Origin: Xanthomonas dyei | Lineage (GTDB): Bacteria > Pseudomonadota > Gammaproteobacteria > Xanthomonadales > Xanthomonadaceae | DNA: 56,383 nucleotides | Reading direction: 5' to 3' | NCBI RefSeq assembly: GCF_002939865.1 | Contig: NZ_MDEE01000033.1 | Location: forward strand, 1 to 56,383 | Shown: in pieces, positions 1-10,062 of the stretch | Numbering within the stretch: the stretch's first letter is position 1 | How the letters are laid out: each line of letters starts with the position of its first letter | Notes under the pieces: model-generated | Seen by the model: only the letters and a program-made list of their open reading frames with translations | What the model was told of the DNA's origin: nothing | Databases searched by the model: none | Made by a program: the position numbers and the translations under genes

Positions 1-84
1 TGGCGAAACTCCGAAGATCCAAACGCGATTCTCCGGAACGATGCGGACATTCTGCCCTCTTAGGCCTCGTTGTTCAGACCTTCC
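1..84 (+). mobile_element. 3' end of an IS5-family insertion sequence (partial)
   Basis: Bases 70-84 (TTGTTCAGACCTTCC) match, with two mismatches, the reverse complement of the IS end at 56297-56311 (GGAACCTCTGAACAA), so they look like the right inverted repeat of a related element. CTAG follows at 85-88 and fits the YTAR target preference of IS5-type elements. The sequence inside this repeat differs from that inside the copy at the far end of the window, so this is the opposite, 3' end, and the transposase would read rightwards from outside the window. A stop codon at 61-63 closes one frame, but I cannot confirm that it is the transposase frame. Confidence 0.7.
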
Positions 85-207
85 CTAGCGCAACGTTAAG
101 ACTGCTGAGTTAACCGGTGCGCATTGCACCTGTGGACTGCGGCGCGATGTCTACGTTCGCCCAATGGCTGTATCTACGGTGTCGTCGGCTTTGCCGGCAG
201 GCGGCGC

Positions 208-1902
208 TTACGACGCCGGCACGTTCAACGCCCGGTACGGCGGCGTGGACATCACCATCTCGGCCAGCGAGTAGGCCAGTTCGCGTTCGGCCAGTACGGC
301 GCCATCGGCGCCGTGTTCGAGCAGATGCTTGACCTCGGCATCGCTATGCGCACGTGCCAGCAAGGTCAGCGACGGGTTGATCGCGCGTAACTTGGCCAGC
401 GCCTCGCCCGCTTCCAGCGGTTGCGGGATTGCCAGGATCGCGATTTTTGCGTTCTCCGGACGTGCCTCGGCCAGCACCAGGTCGGCCGCTGCGCTGCCAC
501 GGATGCCGGGGATGCCGGCCGCATGCGCCTTGGCCACGTGGTCGCCGTTGTCGTCGATCACCAGCACCGGCACGCCACGGCTGCGCAGCAGCTGCGCCAG
601 CGCGCTGCCCACGCGGCCGTAGCCGATGACGATCGCATGCCCGTCGGCCGGCAAGGGCGGGCCGGGCGGCAGTTCCGGTTCCACCTTGGCCGGTGCATCC
701 TGGGCCTGCTTGGCCTGCCAACGGTCCAGCCATGAGAACAGGAAGGGGTTGGCCACGATCGACAACAACGCGCCGGCCAGGATCAGATCGCGCCCGGTCT
801 CCGGCAGGATTGCCAGCTGTACGCCCAGCCCGGCCAGGATGAAAGAGAATTCGCCGATCTGCGCCAGACTGGTGGAAATGGTCAGCGCCGTGCCGGTGGG
901 GTGGCCGAACGCACGCACGATCACAAACGCCGCCAGCGACTTGCCCAACGTGATGGTCAGGAAGGTGGCCAGCACCTGCCACGGATGCGCGACCAGGATC
1001 ATCGGGTCGAACAACATGCCCACCGACACGAAGAACAGCACCGCAAACGCGTCGCGCAACGGCAGCGAATCGCTGGCGGCCTTATGGCTGAGCTCGGATT
1101 CCTTGAGCAGCATGCCGGCAAAGAACGCGCCCAGCGCAAACGACACGCCAAACAAGGTCGCCGACACGAACGCCACCCCCAGCGCGATACCGAGCACGGC
1201 CAGGGTGAACAGCTCGCGCGAGCCGGTCGCAGCCACTTTTTCCAGCGACCACGGAATCACCCGCCGGCCGACCACCAGCATCGCCGCGACAAACGCCACC
1301 ATCTTGAGCAAGGTCAGGCCGAGTGCGGCCAGCAGCGAGCTGGACGCGCCGTCGTGCGCTGCTGGCGTACCGGTCCCGAGCGCATCCGCCAGCGCCGGCA
1401 GCAACACCAGGGCCAGTACCATCACCAGATCTTCGACGATCAGCCAGCCCACCGCGATGCGGCCGCGCTGGGTGTCCAGCAAGCGGCGTTCTTCCAGGGC
1501 GCGCAGCAGCACCACGGTACTGGCCACCGACAACGCCAGGCCGAACACCAGGCCATGAATCAACGGCCAGCCCATGCTCCAGGCCAGCGCCCAGCCGAGC
1601 AGTGTGGCCACCACGATCTGCGCCAGCGCACCGGGCACCGCGATCCACTTCACTTCCATCAGGTCTTCGAGCGAGAAATGCAGGCCCACCCCGAACATCA
1701 GCAACATCACGCCCAGCTCGGACAGCTGGTTGGCCATGGTCTGATCGGCCACGAATCCCGGTGTAAACGGCCCAACGCACACGCCAGCCAACAAGTAGCC
1801 GACCAGCGGCGAGAGCTTCATCTTCTGCGCGAGCGTGCCCAGGATGAAGGCGACCGCGAGGCCGACGGCGATGATGTCGATGAGGCTGGTGTCGTGGTGC
1901 AT
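208..1902 (-). CDS. Kef/YbaL-type cation:proton antiporter
   Basis: A 564-residue inner-membrane monovalent cation:proton antiporter of the CPA2 family. The N-terminal two thirds are a string of hydrophobic helices (Na+/H+ exchanger fold) starting from MHHDTSLIDIIAVG. The C-terminal part is a soluble TrkA-N/RCK domain with the Rossmann motif GYGRVGSALAQLL, expected to bind nucleotide and gate transport. In related proteins this supports K+ efflux or pH homeostasis. I chose the ATG at 1900-1902. The frame stays open to 2652, but that extension reads as low-complexity Arg-rich sequence without family features. It stands alone, transcribed away from the P450 gene. Whether it is KefB, KefC or YbaL cannot be settled by eye. 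Confidence 0.9.
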   Translation of the reverse strand: MHHDTSLIDIIAVGLAVAFILGTLAQKMKLSPLVGYLLAGVCVGPFTPGFVADQTMANQLSELGVMLLMFGVGLHFSLEDLMEVKWIAVPGALAQIVVATLLGWALAWSMGWPLIHGLVFGLALSVASTVVLLRALEERRLLDTQRGRIAVGWLIVEDLVMVLALVLLPALADALGTGTPAAHDGASSSLLAALGLTLLKMVAFVAAMLVVGRRVIPWSLEKVAATGSRELFTLAVLGIALGVAFVSATLFGVSFALGAFFAGMLLKESELSHKAASDSLPLRDAFAVLFFVSVGMLFDPMILVAHPWQVLATFLTITLGKSLAAFVIVRAFGHPTGTALTISTSLAQIGEFSFILAGLGVQLAILPETGRDLILAGALLSIVANPFLFSWLDRWQAKQAQDAPAKVEPELPPGPPLPADGHAIVIGYGRVGSALAQLLRSRGVPVLVIDDNGDHVAKAHAAGIPGIRGSAAADLVLAEARPENAKIAILAIPQPLEAGEALAKLRAINPSLTLLARAHSDAEVKHLLEHGADGAVLAERELAYSLAEMVMSTPPYRALNVPAS

Positions 1903-2657
1903 TCCAATCCGTTGTGAGAGTGTCCGAAGTGATGAAACGGCGTGGCCAGCCAAACGAACTGCGCCGGGCAGCGCCTGCGGGCATCGCGAATGAAGTGCTG
2001 GAATCCGGCGCGGGGGACCAGGGCCGCAGAGCGGTCCGGTTGGCCGGACGCCCATAGTACACAGCGCATGATTAATGCGATGCGACACGTAGCGCCTGCG
2101 GCCACGAGGATCGATCCGTTGGCGACGATGATGCGGGTCGCTCGAACCGATGCCGGCACTGCCAACCGACAGACCGATGCGGCCGCGGCGTCGCCCGACA
2201 GTGCAGCCATCGACAGCGGCCCCCATCGATAGCGCACTGCAACGGTGCCGCAGCGCGCACTGGCGTTGTGACGACACGCCGCGTAACCATGGCCGATTGC
2301 ACGTTCCCGGGTGACCGGCGCAGGCAGTTGTTTGCGTGTGCACGCCATCGCTGGCGCTGGGCTGCAGCAGGCCCGAATCGATCGCGACGCGACTGCGCGC
2401 ATTTCTCGCAACGCAGGTGACGTTGCGCATGCAACGTGGCAATCGTGGAGAAGGTCGCACGCTGTCATCGAGACCCGCGCATCGACGCAGCTGCGCCGGC
2501 GCACAGGGTTTGAAGTTTGACGACACGGCTTCGCGCCTGCGCAAGGCAGATGCATGGCGACGGCTGACAATCCAGGCATCGCTCCGTCCAAGCGGTCTGC
2601 AGTCCTTCCCTACGCCTACATCGCGCACCCCGCGATCACGCCCCACGAGCACAGGTC
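1903..2657. other. Intergenic region between divergent kef-like and P450 genes; no gene recognised
   Basis: About 755 bases without a convincing gene. Reading frames cross it on both strands, but their translations are Arg/Ala/Pro-rich with no recognisable domain, as expected of high-GC non-coding DNA. It must hold the start regions of both flanking genes. I see no clear sigma-70 promoter, repeat or operator. Confidence 0.5.
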
Positions 2658-3851
2658 ATGCACCTCAGCGACTTCGCAACCGAACAGTTTCGCCAGGACC
2701 CGTATCCGACGTATGCACGCCTGCGCGCCGAGGGGCCGCTGGTGAAGGTCGCAGAACGGCGTTTGATGACCGGCCACTACGCAATGGTCGACAGCCTGCT
2801 CAGCGACCGGCGCGTTGGCCGCGATTATCTGCAGAGCATCTGTCTGCGCTATGGCGAGGCCGCCGTGGAGATGCCGCTGTTTCAAGGTATGAGCCGCATG
2901 TTCCTGTTGGTCAATCCGCCAGTGCACACGCGTCTGCGCGGGCTGATGACCCAGGCATTCAGTGCGCGGCAGATGGAATCCATGCGCGAGGTGGCCAGCG
3001 ACACCGCCGCGGCGTTGATTGCGAGCTTCCGTGCGCACGGCCACTGCGATGTGCTGCGTGACTTCGCTTTTCCGCTTCCCATTCGCATCATCTGCCGCAT
3101 GCTGGACATCGACCCTGCCGATGCCACCACGGTCGGCCATGCGACCAGCGCGCTGGCCAAGGTATTCGACCCGCTGATGACGCCCGAGGAGCTGGAGGCC
3201 ACCAACGCGGCGTATCTGCAGCTGGAAAGCTACTTTCATGCGGTGATCGATGCGCGTCGAAGCAGCGACGGCGACGATCTGATCTCACGCTTCATCCGCT
3301 CAGAAGACGAGGGGCACCGGCTGAGCAGCGACGAGATCGTCTCCAATGTGATCCTGCTGTTTTTCGCCGGCCACGAAACCACTTCCAACATGATCTGCAA
3401 TGCCCTGGTCGCTCTGCATCGGCATCCCGAGCAGTTGGCGCTGCTGCAGGGCAACCCGGCATTGCTGCCGAATGCGGTGCTCGAATGCCTGCGCTACGAC
3501 AGCTCGGTGCAGATCGCCGCACGCACGGTGTTGCAGGATTTCGAGCTCGCCGGGAGCGCGTTGCACGAAGGCGACATGGTGTACCTGATGCTGGGTGCGG
3601 CCAATCACGACCCGGCGCAATTCAGCGACCCGCAGGTGCTGGATATCCGCCGACAGCAGGGCCGCGCGCTATCGTTCGGCGGCGGTATCCATCATTGCCT
3701 GGGTAACCGGCTGGCGTTGATCGAAATGGAGGCAGCGCTTGCTGCACTGCTGGAACAACTGCCGGCATTGCGCCTGGAGCAGCGTGACACGCTGACATGG
3801 AACGACCGCGCCAATCTCCGCGGCGTGGATGCCTTGCTGGCCTCCTGGTAA
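2658..3851 (+). CDS. Cytochrome P450
   Basis: A 397-residue soluble bacterial cytochrome P450, a haem-thiolate monooxygenase. The I-helix oxygen-activation motif reads AGHETTS. The ExxR motif of the K helix is ECLR in NAVLECLRYDSS. The haem-binding loop is FGGGIHHCLGNRLA, with Cys as the axial ligand. Length is normal for class I bacterial P450s such as the CYP107 group, which take electrons from separate ferredoxin partners; no ferredoxin or reductase gene lies nearby. The ATG at 2658 is preceded by a weak AGG. The substrate is unknown. It converges on the receptor gene on the other strand. Confidence 0.92.
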   Translation: MHLSDFATEQFRQDPYPTYARLRAEGPLVKVAERRLMTGHYAMVDSLLSDRRVGRDYLQSICLRYGEAAVEMPLFQGMSRMFLLVNPPVHTRLRGLMTQAFSARQMESMREVASDTAAALIASFRAHGHCDVLRDFAFPLPIRIICRMLDIDPADATTVGHATSALAKVFDPLMTPEELEATNAAYLQLESYFHAVIDARRSSDGDDLISRFIRSEDEGHRLSSDEIVSNVILLFFAGHETTSNMICNALVALHRHPEQLALLQGNPALLPNAVLECLRYDSSVQIAARTVLQDFELAGSALHEGDMVYLMLGAANHDPAQFSDPQVLDIRRQQGRALSFGGGIHHCLGNRLALIEMEAALAALLEQLPALRLEQRDTLTWNDRANLRGVDALLASW

Positions 3852-3957
3852 GGCAATGGCTGCCGCGTTGAACGCACCGCGCGGCGGCGAACCGCCACAC
3901 GCATAGTCGCGACCACGGCAACAGGCACCACCGGGCGACCGGAAATGCCCGCACCAC

Positions 3958-3992
3958 GCCTGCGCTGATCGTGGTCTTCGATCAGCGCAGGC
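3958..3992. terminator. Perfect 14-bp stem-loop between convergent genes
   Basis: GCCTGCGCTGATCG (3958-3971) and its exact reverse complement (3979-3992) enclose a 7-base loop. It lies between the convergent P450 and TonB-receptor genes. There is no T-run on either side, so it is a terminator-like hairpin, possibly bidirectional, rather than a classical intrinsic terminator. Confidence 0.55.
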
Positions 3993-4018
3993 GCTCAACC
4001 AGTCAACACACCTGGCCA

Positions 4019-6418
4019 TCAGAACCGATAGGTGACCCGGCCATACCAGTAGCGGCCGTTGAAGCCGAACGGCGACAACGACGAATACTGCAGGCCGCCG
4101 GCACGGTCGTCATAGGCGGTGGTGAGCTGCGCCTTGGTCGGGTACTGGTTGGTGATGTTGTCCGCACCCACGGTGAAGGTGAACTGGTTCCAGGTCTGGC
4201 TGGCGGCCAGATTCAACAACCAGCGCGCGTCGTAGGTCTGGTCCTGGCTGCCATCGACCGGGTCGCTGATGCGCTTGATCGATCCGTAGCGGGTGGCGTT
4301 GAAGTTCAGCCCAAATCCGCCGATCGACCAGTCCGCCGCAGCCATGTACTTGGTCCGCGGCGTGGCATCGGTGAGCAGGCCCTGGCTGGCGCGGCCGAAG
4401 TTGGGGTTGGACAGCTCCAGGATGGTGGTCTTGTTGTAGTTGGCGCTGGCGCTGAGATTGAGCTTGCCGTAGTTGCCCAGATCGGCCAGGTAGCTGTTGA
4501 TCCAGTCCACACCGCGGGTGCGGCTGGTGGCGCCGTTGACGAAGAACTGCACCGCCGCCACCTGGCCGATCGGCTGCGCCAGCTGCAGCTGATCCGAATA
4601 CAGGATCTGGTCCCAGATGCGGATCTGGTAGATGTCCAGGCTGGAGGTAAAGTTGGCGGTGGGCTGCCACACGCCACCCAGGCCGTAGTTGGTGGATTTT
4701 TCCGGGCTCAGCGGGCGTGCGCCGAGTGCGACGGCCACCGGATCGGAGGTGCGATAGGTGCCGACCTGCACCAGCTCGCCGTCCTGGATCAGCGTCACCA
4801 CCGAAGCGTAGTTCTGTTGCGCCAGCGACGGCGCGCGGAAGCCGTTGGAGATGGTGCCGCGCAACGCGAACGTATCGGTGAAGGCGTAACGCGCCGACAG
4901 CTTGCCCGAGCGCGTGGAGCCGGCATCGCTGTAGTTTTCGAAGCGCCCGGCGATGCCGCCGGAGAGCTTGTCGGTGATGTCCGCTTCCAGGTTGGCGTAG
5001 ACCGCGTTGCTATGACGGCCGAAGCGGCCGGCCACCGACGGTTCCAGGCCGGAGAACACCTGTGCGCCGCCGGGGTAGGGCGCGCCGGTGTCGGGATTGA
5101 TGGTGTTGGGGTCGAAGAAGTACGAAGCCGGCGAGCCGGCGGTGATCTCATAGCGGTCCTGACGGTGCTCCGCGCCGAAGGCCACATTGACCGGATACGC
5201 CAGGCCCCAGTCGAATGACTTGTTGACGTCGACGTTGATCGTGCCCTGCTCGGTCTCGAAGCCGCCGGAGTTGAAGTCGGTCGGCGAGGCGCCGGTGGTG
5301 TAGTACAGATTGGTGTTGATGCTGTTGAGGATGTTGAAGGTCATGTCGTTCTTGCCGTAGGTGGCCGACACGTCCCAATTCCACTCGCTTTCGGTGCTGC
5401 CCTTCAGACCCAACACGGCCGAGCGGTCGTTGGTGGGGTTGTAGATCTGCGGCAGAAAGCCGTTGGGATAAATCGCCTGCACATTGCGCGCGGTGTTGTC
5501 GGCGGCGCGGTAATAGCCGTTGGAAGTGACTTCGCGACGGCTCATGCTCAGATGGCCGTACAGCTCCACATTGGGCGAGAACTCATAACCGAATGCGGCC
5601 AGGCCCTGATAGAAGTTGGACGCCGGGTCGCCGTGGCGTTGATACGGCACACCGCCCGGATTGGGCGTCCCCGGGACGGTGGTGGCGCGGTTGGTGTTTT
5701 CGCCGCGATTGGTGCTCATGGTGTTCTGGTAGTTCCACGACAGCCGCACCCAACCCGGTGCGGTATCGCCGCCGCTGCCGCCGAAGGCCAGACCCACCGA
5801 ACCGTCGATGCCGTTCTGCTCGCCATCGCCCTTGTCCATGATGCCGCCGTTGACCGAGATGCTGTTGCTGCCCGCAGCCGCACCGTGTTTGAGCACGATG
5901 TTGACCACGCCGGCGATGGCATCGGAGCCGTATTGCGCCGATGCGCCATCGCGCAGCACTTCGATCCGCGCAATCGCCGACATCGGCAGCGAGTTCAGAT
6001 CGGCCGGCGCCGAGCCGCGACCCACGTATGGGTTGTAGTTGATCAGCGAAGAGGTGTGATAGCGCTTGCCATCGACCAGCACCAGCACCGCATCCGGCGA
6101 CAGCCCGCGCAGCGTGGCCGGGCGCGAGGCGTCATTGCCATCGGAGATCGCCGGGCGCGGGAAGTTCAGCGACGGCAGCAGCTTGCCCAGCGCCGTGGCG
6201 ATGTCGGTGGCGCCGGTAGCCTGCAGCGATTGCTCGGTGATGATGTCGATCGGCGATTCGGATTCGGCCACCGTGCGGTCGCTGACGCGGGTACCGGTGA
6301 CGATCAGGGTGTCCAGGGTTTTCTGTGGCTGGGTCGATTGCGACTGCGCACTGGCAGCGAAGGAACAGACGGTGAGTGCGACTGAAATCGCCAGCGAGAG
6401 TGCGTTGGAGGTGTGCAT
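4019..6418 (-). CDS. TonB-dependent receptor, tandem paralog 1
   Basis: A 799-residue outer-membrane TonB-dependent receptor. Order: signal peptide ending near SFAASAQ; a TonB-box-like segment (DTLIVTGTR); plug domain with RIEVLRDGASAQYGSDAIAG; then a beta-barrel ending NGRYWYGRVTYRF, with the C-terminal aromatic residue typical of BAM-inserted barrels. It is clearly paralogous to the next two receptors, which share SPIDII, LNFPRPA, the plug motif and the SPFGFNG ending. A TTG nine bases upstream is also possible, but ATG at 6418 gives a good signal peptide. No Shine-Dalgarno sequence is obvious. The substrate (siderophore, oligosaccharide or other) cannot be told from the sequence. Confidence 0.93.
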   Translation of the reverse strand: MHTSNALSLAISVALTVCSFAASAQSQSTQPQKTLDTLIVTGTRVSDRTVAESESPIDIITEQSLQATGATDIATALGKLLPSLNFPRPAISDGNDASRPATLRGLSPDAVLVLVDGKRYHTSSLINYNPYVGRGSAPADLNSLPMSAIARIEVLRDGASAQYGSDAIAGVVNIVLKHGAAAGSNSISVNGGIMDKGDGEQNGIDGSVGLAFGGSGGDTAPGWVRLSWNYQNTMSTNRGENTNRATTVPGTPNPGGVPYQRHGDPASNFYQGLAAFGYEFSPNVELYGHLSMSRREVTSNGYYRAADNTARNVQAIYPNGFLPQIYNPTNDRSAVLGLKGSTESEWNWDVSATYGKNDMTFNILNSINTNLYYTTGASPTDFNSGGFETEQGTINVDVNKSFDWGLAYPVNVAFGAEHRQDRYEITAGSPASYFFDPNTINPDTGAPYPGGAQVFSGLEPSVAGRFGRHSNAVYANLEADITDKLSGGIAGRFENYSDAGSTRSGKLSARYAFTDTFALRGTISNGFRAPSLAQQNYASVVTLIQDGELVQVGTYRTSDPVAVALGARPLSPEKSTNYGLGGVWQPTANFTSSLDIYQIRIWDQILYSDQLQLAQPIGQVAAVQFFVNGATSRTRGVDWINSYLADLGNYGKLNLSASANYNKTTILELSNPNFGRASQGLLTDATPRTKYMAAADWSIGGFGLNFNATRYGSIKRISDPVDGSQDQTYDARWLLNLAASQTWNQFTFTVGADNITNQYPTKAQLTTAYDDRAGGLQYSSLSPFGFNGRYWYGRVTYRF

Positions 6419-6744
6419 GGGAGTCAAGGCTCAAAGGGGATGAAGGACGCAGCGGTGAAGTGCGGGTAACCGGGGAAAGACAACTGCGTGGGGTGATCGG
6501 GCATGCACGCCGGGTCTTTGCGGCTGCAAAGCGGCAGGCGTCGCAATGCCGGCAATCTGCAACGCGCCATGCAGCGCGTTGTGCATCCTTGCGGGGCGTC
6601 CTTGCGAAAGCGGCGAAACGACGATTCGATCGCCTGCACTCCCCAGTCGCGAGAGTGCAGGCGCAAGACCGCTGCAGTCGGCGACGCGCTGTACTGCGCT
6701 GCCGTGCGAGGTAAGCGCTGGTCGTTACCGACCGGCGCCGGCGA
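6419..6744. other. Intergenic region between receptor paralogs 1 and 2
   Basis: About 325 bases between two co-oriented receptor genes. It holds the upstream region of paralog 1 and the 3' flank of paralog 2. I see no gene, clear promoter hexamers or strong terminator hairpin. Confidence 0.4.
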
Positions 6745-9132
6745 TTACCACTTGTAGTTCACGTTGGCGTACACCAGTGCACCGTTGAAACCGAACGGCG
6801 AGGCGCTGCTGTACGGCAGGTAGGTCCGCGTGCCCAGCCCGGCTTCCTGGCGGTCCGGATACTCGTTGAGCACGTTGTCGCCACCGACGGTGAAGTTCCA
6901 GGCGCCCAGCTTGTAGGAGGCGGCCAAGTCCAGCGTCCACTTGGCTGCGTAGGTCTGGTCGCTGCCGGCGTTGGTGCCGAAGGTGCTGAACTCGCCCCAG
7001 CGCGTGGCGGTGCCGGTGAACGACCAGTTGCCCGGTGCCCAGGTGCCGCCCAGGAAGAACTTGTCGCGCGGCGTGCCTTCGGTGATGCGGCCCAGTTCTG
7101 CGCGGCCGATGCGCACCGCAGTCGGGTCGATCGCCACCAGCGCTGCCGGGTTGTCGGCGATCTTCTCCACGTCGGTCTTGTTGTAGTTGTAGCCGGTGGT
7201 CAGCTCCACGCTGCCGCCATCCAGGTTCCAACGGTAGGTGCCGACCGCGTCCACGCCCTGGGTCTTGGTGTCCACCGCATTGGTGAAGTAGCGCCCGCCG
7301 CCGATGCCCGGGAAGCCATTGGCCTGCAGATAGTTGCGTGCCGCGACCGAGGTCAGGTTTTCCGACAGCACGATGCGGTCGTCGATATCGATGCGATAGG
7401 CATCGATGGTGATGTAGAGGTTTTCGACCGGCTGCAACACCACGCCCAAGCCGTAGTTCTTGGATTCCTCGGCCTTGAGCGGTTCGGCGCCGAGCGCGAT
7501 TGCGGCAGGGTTGTCGGTGCGGAAGGTGCCGATCTCGAACGGAATCGCGGTCACCGAGCCGTTGGGCTGGGCCACGTTGAGGAACTGCGTGGCGATCGAC
7601 TGGAAATTCTGCTGCTGCAGCGACGGCGCACGGAAGCCGGTGGATGCAGTGGCACGCAGCGCTACCTTGTCGGTGAACGCATAGCGCAGCGACAGCTTGC
7701 CGGTGGCGGTGTCGCCGAAGTCGCTGTACTTCTCGTAGCGCCCGGCCAGGCCGGCCGAGAACTTCTCGGTCAGATCCGCTTCCAGATCCACATAGGCCGA
7801 ATGGCTGTTGCGGTTGTAGTAGCCGGCATCGGAGAGTTTGAAGCCCGGGAACACCTGCGCGCCAGGAATCAACGCGCCGTTTGCGGACGGAATACCGCCG
7901 TTGGCCGACGAGGCCGCATCGCCAGGCGACTGGTTGAACTTCTCGCCGCGCCATTCCGCACCGAAGGCCAGCGTGATCGGGTAGGCCAGGCCCCAATCGA
8001 GGGTCTTGGTGAAGTCGGCGTTGAGCACGTTCTGCGTCACTTCCAGCGTACCGGCATGGAAGTCGGTCGGGCTGGCCAGCCCCAGGCTGTTGTTCAAGCT
8101 GTTGCGCACATCGAAGGTGAGATTGTTCTGGCCGTAGTTGTAGCTCAGATCGATGTTCAAGCCGCCTTCGGTGGACGTCTTCAAGCCACCGACCCAGGAC
8201 ACGTCCTTGCTGACGTTATAGATCTGCGGCAGGAAGCCGTCCGGATAGATTTCCGGGCGATTGCGGTTGTCGCCGGCAAAGCGGAAATAGCCGTTGGACA
8301 GCACTTCGCGCCGGCTGACCATGCCGAACGAGTAGAAGGTCAGGTAATCGGTGGGGCTGTATTGGCCGTTGAACGAGATGGCACCCTGGTCGATCTCGGG
8401 GTCGCCGTAGCGCTGCTCCACGCGGCCGCCGAACGGCAATGCGCGGTTGGTCTGATCCGAATGCCCGGCCTGCGCAGCCAGATGCACCTTGCCGGTGCCG
8501 GCGAAGCTGAAGCCGGCATCGCCGGACAGCTGATACTGCTCGCCGTCGCCGGCGCTGTACTTGCCATAGCGGCCGTTGACGCTACCGCCTTCACCGCTGC
8601 CCTTGAGCACGATGTTGATCACGCCGGCAATCGCATCGGAGCCGTATTGCGCCGACGCACCGTCGCGCAGCACTTCGATGCGCTCCACCGCCGCGATCGG
8701 GATGGTGTTGAGATCGGCCGGCGACGAACCACGGCCCTGGGTGTCGTTGAGGTTGATCAGCGCGGTGCTGTGATAGCGCTTGCCGTTGACCAGCACCAGC
8801 ACCTGATCGGGCGACAGGCCGCGCAACTGCGCCGGGCGCACCGCGTCCGAGCCGTCGGAGATGGCGGGCCGGGGGAAATTGAGCGAGGGGATCGCGCGTG
8901 ACAGCGCGGTAGCCAACTCGGTGGTGCCGGTCGATTCCAGTGCCTGTGGCGAGATGATGTCGATCGGCGATGCCGATTCGGCCACGGTGCGGTCGGCCAC
9001 GCGCGTACCGGTCACGATCAGCGTGTCGAGGGTTTTCTGGGTGGGAGCTTGCGACTGCGCAACTGCGGTTGAAGCGGAAAACGACAAGGCAACAACAACA
9101 GCGACTGCGAGTGGACTGGACTTGCAATTCAT
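6745..9132 (-). CDS. TonB-dependent receptor, tandem paralog 2
   Basis: A 795-residue TonB-dependent outer-membrane receptor. The signal peptide starts MNCKSSPLAVAVVVAL and ends near STAVAQ. Then come a TonB-box-like DTLIVTGTR, a plug with LRGLSPDQVLVLVNGKR and EVLRDGASAQYGSDAIAG, and a barrel ending LVYANVNYKW with a terminal Trp. The ATG at 9132 is preceded by GGAG at a suitable distance; the frame remains open to 9273, but that extension lacks signal-peptide character. By eye it is nearer to paralog 3 than to paralog 1 (shared GGRYFTNAVDT and plug wording). Transported ligand unknown. Confidence 0.94.
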   Translation of the reverse strand: MNCKSSPLAVAVVVALSFSASTAVAQSQAPTQKTLDTLIVTGTRVADRTVAESASPIDIISPQALESTGTTELATALSRAIPSLNFPRPAISDGSDAVRPAQLRGLSPDQVLVLVNGKRYHSTALINLNDTQGRGSSPADLNTIPIAAVERIEVLRDGASAQYGSDAIAGVINIVLKGSGEGGSVNGRYGKYSAGDGEQYQLSGDAGFSFAGTGKVHLAAQAGHSDQTNRALPFGGRVEQRYGDPEIDQGAISFNGQYSPTDYLTFYSFGMVSRREVLSNGYFRFAGDNRNRPEIYPDGFLPQIYNVSKDVSWVGGLKTSTEGGLNIDLSYNYGQNNLTFDVRNSLNNSLGLASPTDFHAGTLEVTQNVLNADFTKTLDWGLAYPITLAFGAEWRGEKFNQSPGDAASSANGGIPSANGALIPGAQVFPGFKLSDAGYYNRNSHSAYVDLEADLTEKFSAGLAGRYEKYSDFGDTATGKLSLRYAFTDKVALRATASTGFRAPSLQQQNFQSIATQFLNVAQPNGSVTAIPFEIGTFRTDNPAAIALGAEPLKAEESKNYGLGVVLQPVENLYITIDAYRIDIDDRIVLSENLTSVAARNYLQANGFPGIGGGRYFTNAVDTKTQGVDAVGTYRWNLDGGSVELTTGYNYNKTDVEKIADNPAALVAIDPTAVRIGRAELGRITEGTPRDKFFLGGTWAPGNWSFTGTATRWGEFSTFGTNAGSDQTYAAKWTLDLAASYKLGAWNFTVGGDNVLNEYPDRQEAGLGTRTYLPYSSASPFGFNGALVYANVNYKW

Positions 9133-9407
9133 GCGGTAACAACTCCGAGTGGGGAACGGATGCACGCAGTGGGCCCCCCTCCCAGGCCGCGTCCGTTGCG
9201 GCAGCTGCGGTGCGTTCTCAACCATTAACCACGCGTAACCACATGTCAAATTTTGGTTACGTTGCGCATGCAACTGTCATCGAACGTATGCTCATGTCAA
9301 CGTTGTCATCGTGCACCAAAGTGAGGCGTCGGTTGCAGTTCCCTACGCTGGGCAACGGATTGCGTTGCCCCATTTTGGACATCGATACCTGTTATGAAAC
9401 TTGTGCA

Positions 9408-9833
9408 TCAATCTGTGATCTGCACCGCATCTGCACTGCATTGCGCAGGACCGTGGAAGACCGCCTCGATGTTGTTGCCGTCCGGGTCGAGTACAAATGC
9501 CGCGTAATACCCCGGGTGATAGGGGCGCAAACCCGGCGCGCCGTTGTCGCGACCACCGTTGGCCAGCGCGGCACGATGGAACGCCTGCACCATCGCAACG
9601 TCGCGCGCTTGAAAGGCCAGATGATGGCGGCCGGTCAATACACCTTGCGCCACCGTGTCGCGGTTGGAGACGAACAGTTCGTCGGCCCAGAAGTCGCCAT
9701 CGCCGTCGCCGCCGATGGGAATGCCAAGCACCGCGAGCACGGCCTGATAAAAGCGTTTGCTGGCGGGCAGGTCCTGCACCACCAGATGCAGGTGATCGAT
9801 CAAGCGGCCCCGACTCAGCTGCGATGCTTCCAT
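9408..9833 (-). CDS. VOC-superfamily (glyoxalase/bleomycin-resistance fold) protein
   Basis: A 141-residue single-domain protein of the vicinal oxygen chelate superfamily. Signs are the opening strand RLIDHLHLVVQDLPASKRFY, the central HHLAFQARD, and the closing FVLDPDGNNIEAVFHG, where His and Glu usually supply metal ligands. Family members include glyoxalase I, dioxygenases and antibiotic-binding proteins, so the reaction cannot be assigned. It lies alone on the minus strand between receptor paralogs 2 and 3, with about 275 and 350 bases of flanking non-coding DNA. Start ATG at 9831-9833. Confidence 0.88.
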   Translation of the reverse strand: MEASQLSRGRLIDHLHLVVQDLPASKRFYQAVLAVLGIPIGGDGDGDFWADELFVSNRDTVAQGVLTGRHHLAFQARDVAMVQAFHRAALANGGRDNGAPGLRPYHPGYYAAFVLDPDGNNIEAVFHGPAQCSADAVQITD

Positions 9834-10062
9834 TGGCGTGCTCCGGCAATGACAGGAGCACCGGTCTTAGCACGCACCGGGCGTAAGCCTCGTCATCGCG
9901 TTGCCTGGGCTGTGTGGACGCATGGCAGCCAGCCAGCGCATCGCAGCTTGATGGCACGCCTGTGGTGTGCGTGCCGTGCACATGTCACGCAACGCAGAGC
10001 GGCATTCGGCGAGTGGTTGCGCCTGCCTGCGCGTCTGTCACAAGCGCACAACCGCAGAAATG

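Noticed and set aside
1903..2652. N-terminal extension of the Kef-type antiporter by 250 codons
   Set aside because: The added sequence is Arg/Ala-rich and has no membrane or domain features, while the ATG at 1902 begins right at the first helix of the family.
3971..5218. Long open frame opposite the first TonB receptor, and similar ones at 7801-8901 and 11508-12599
   Set aside because: They are mirror frames of high-GC coding DNA: Val/Ala/Arg/Gly-rich with no motif, and they overlap well-supported receptor genes.
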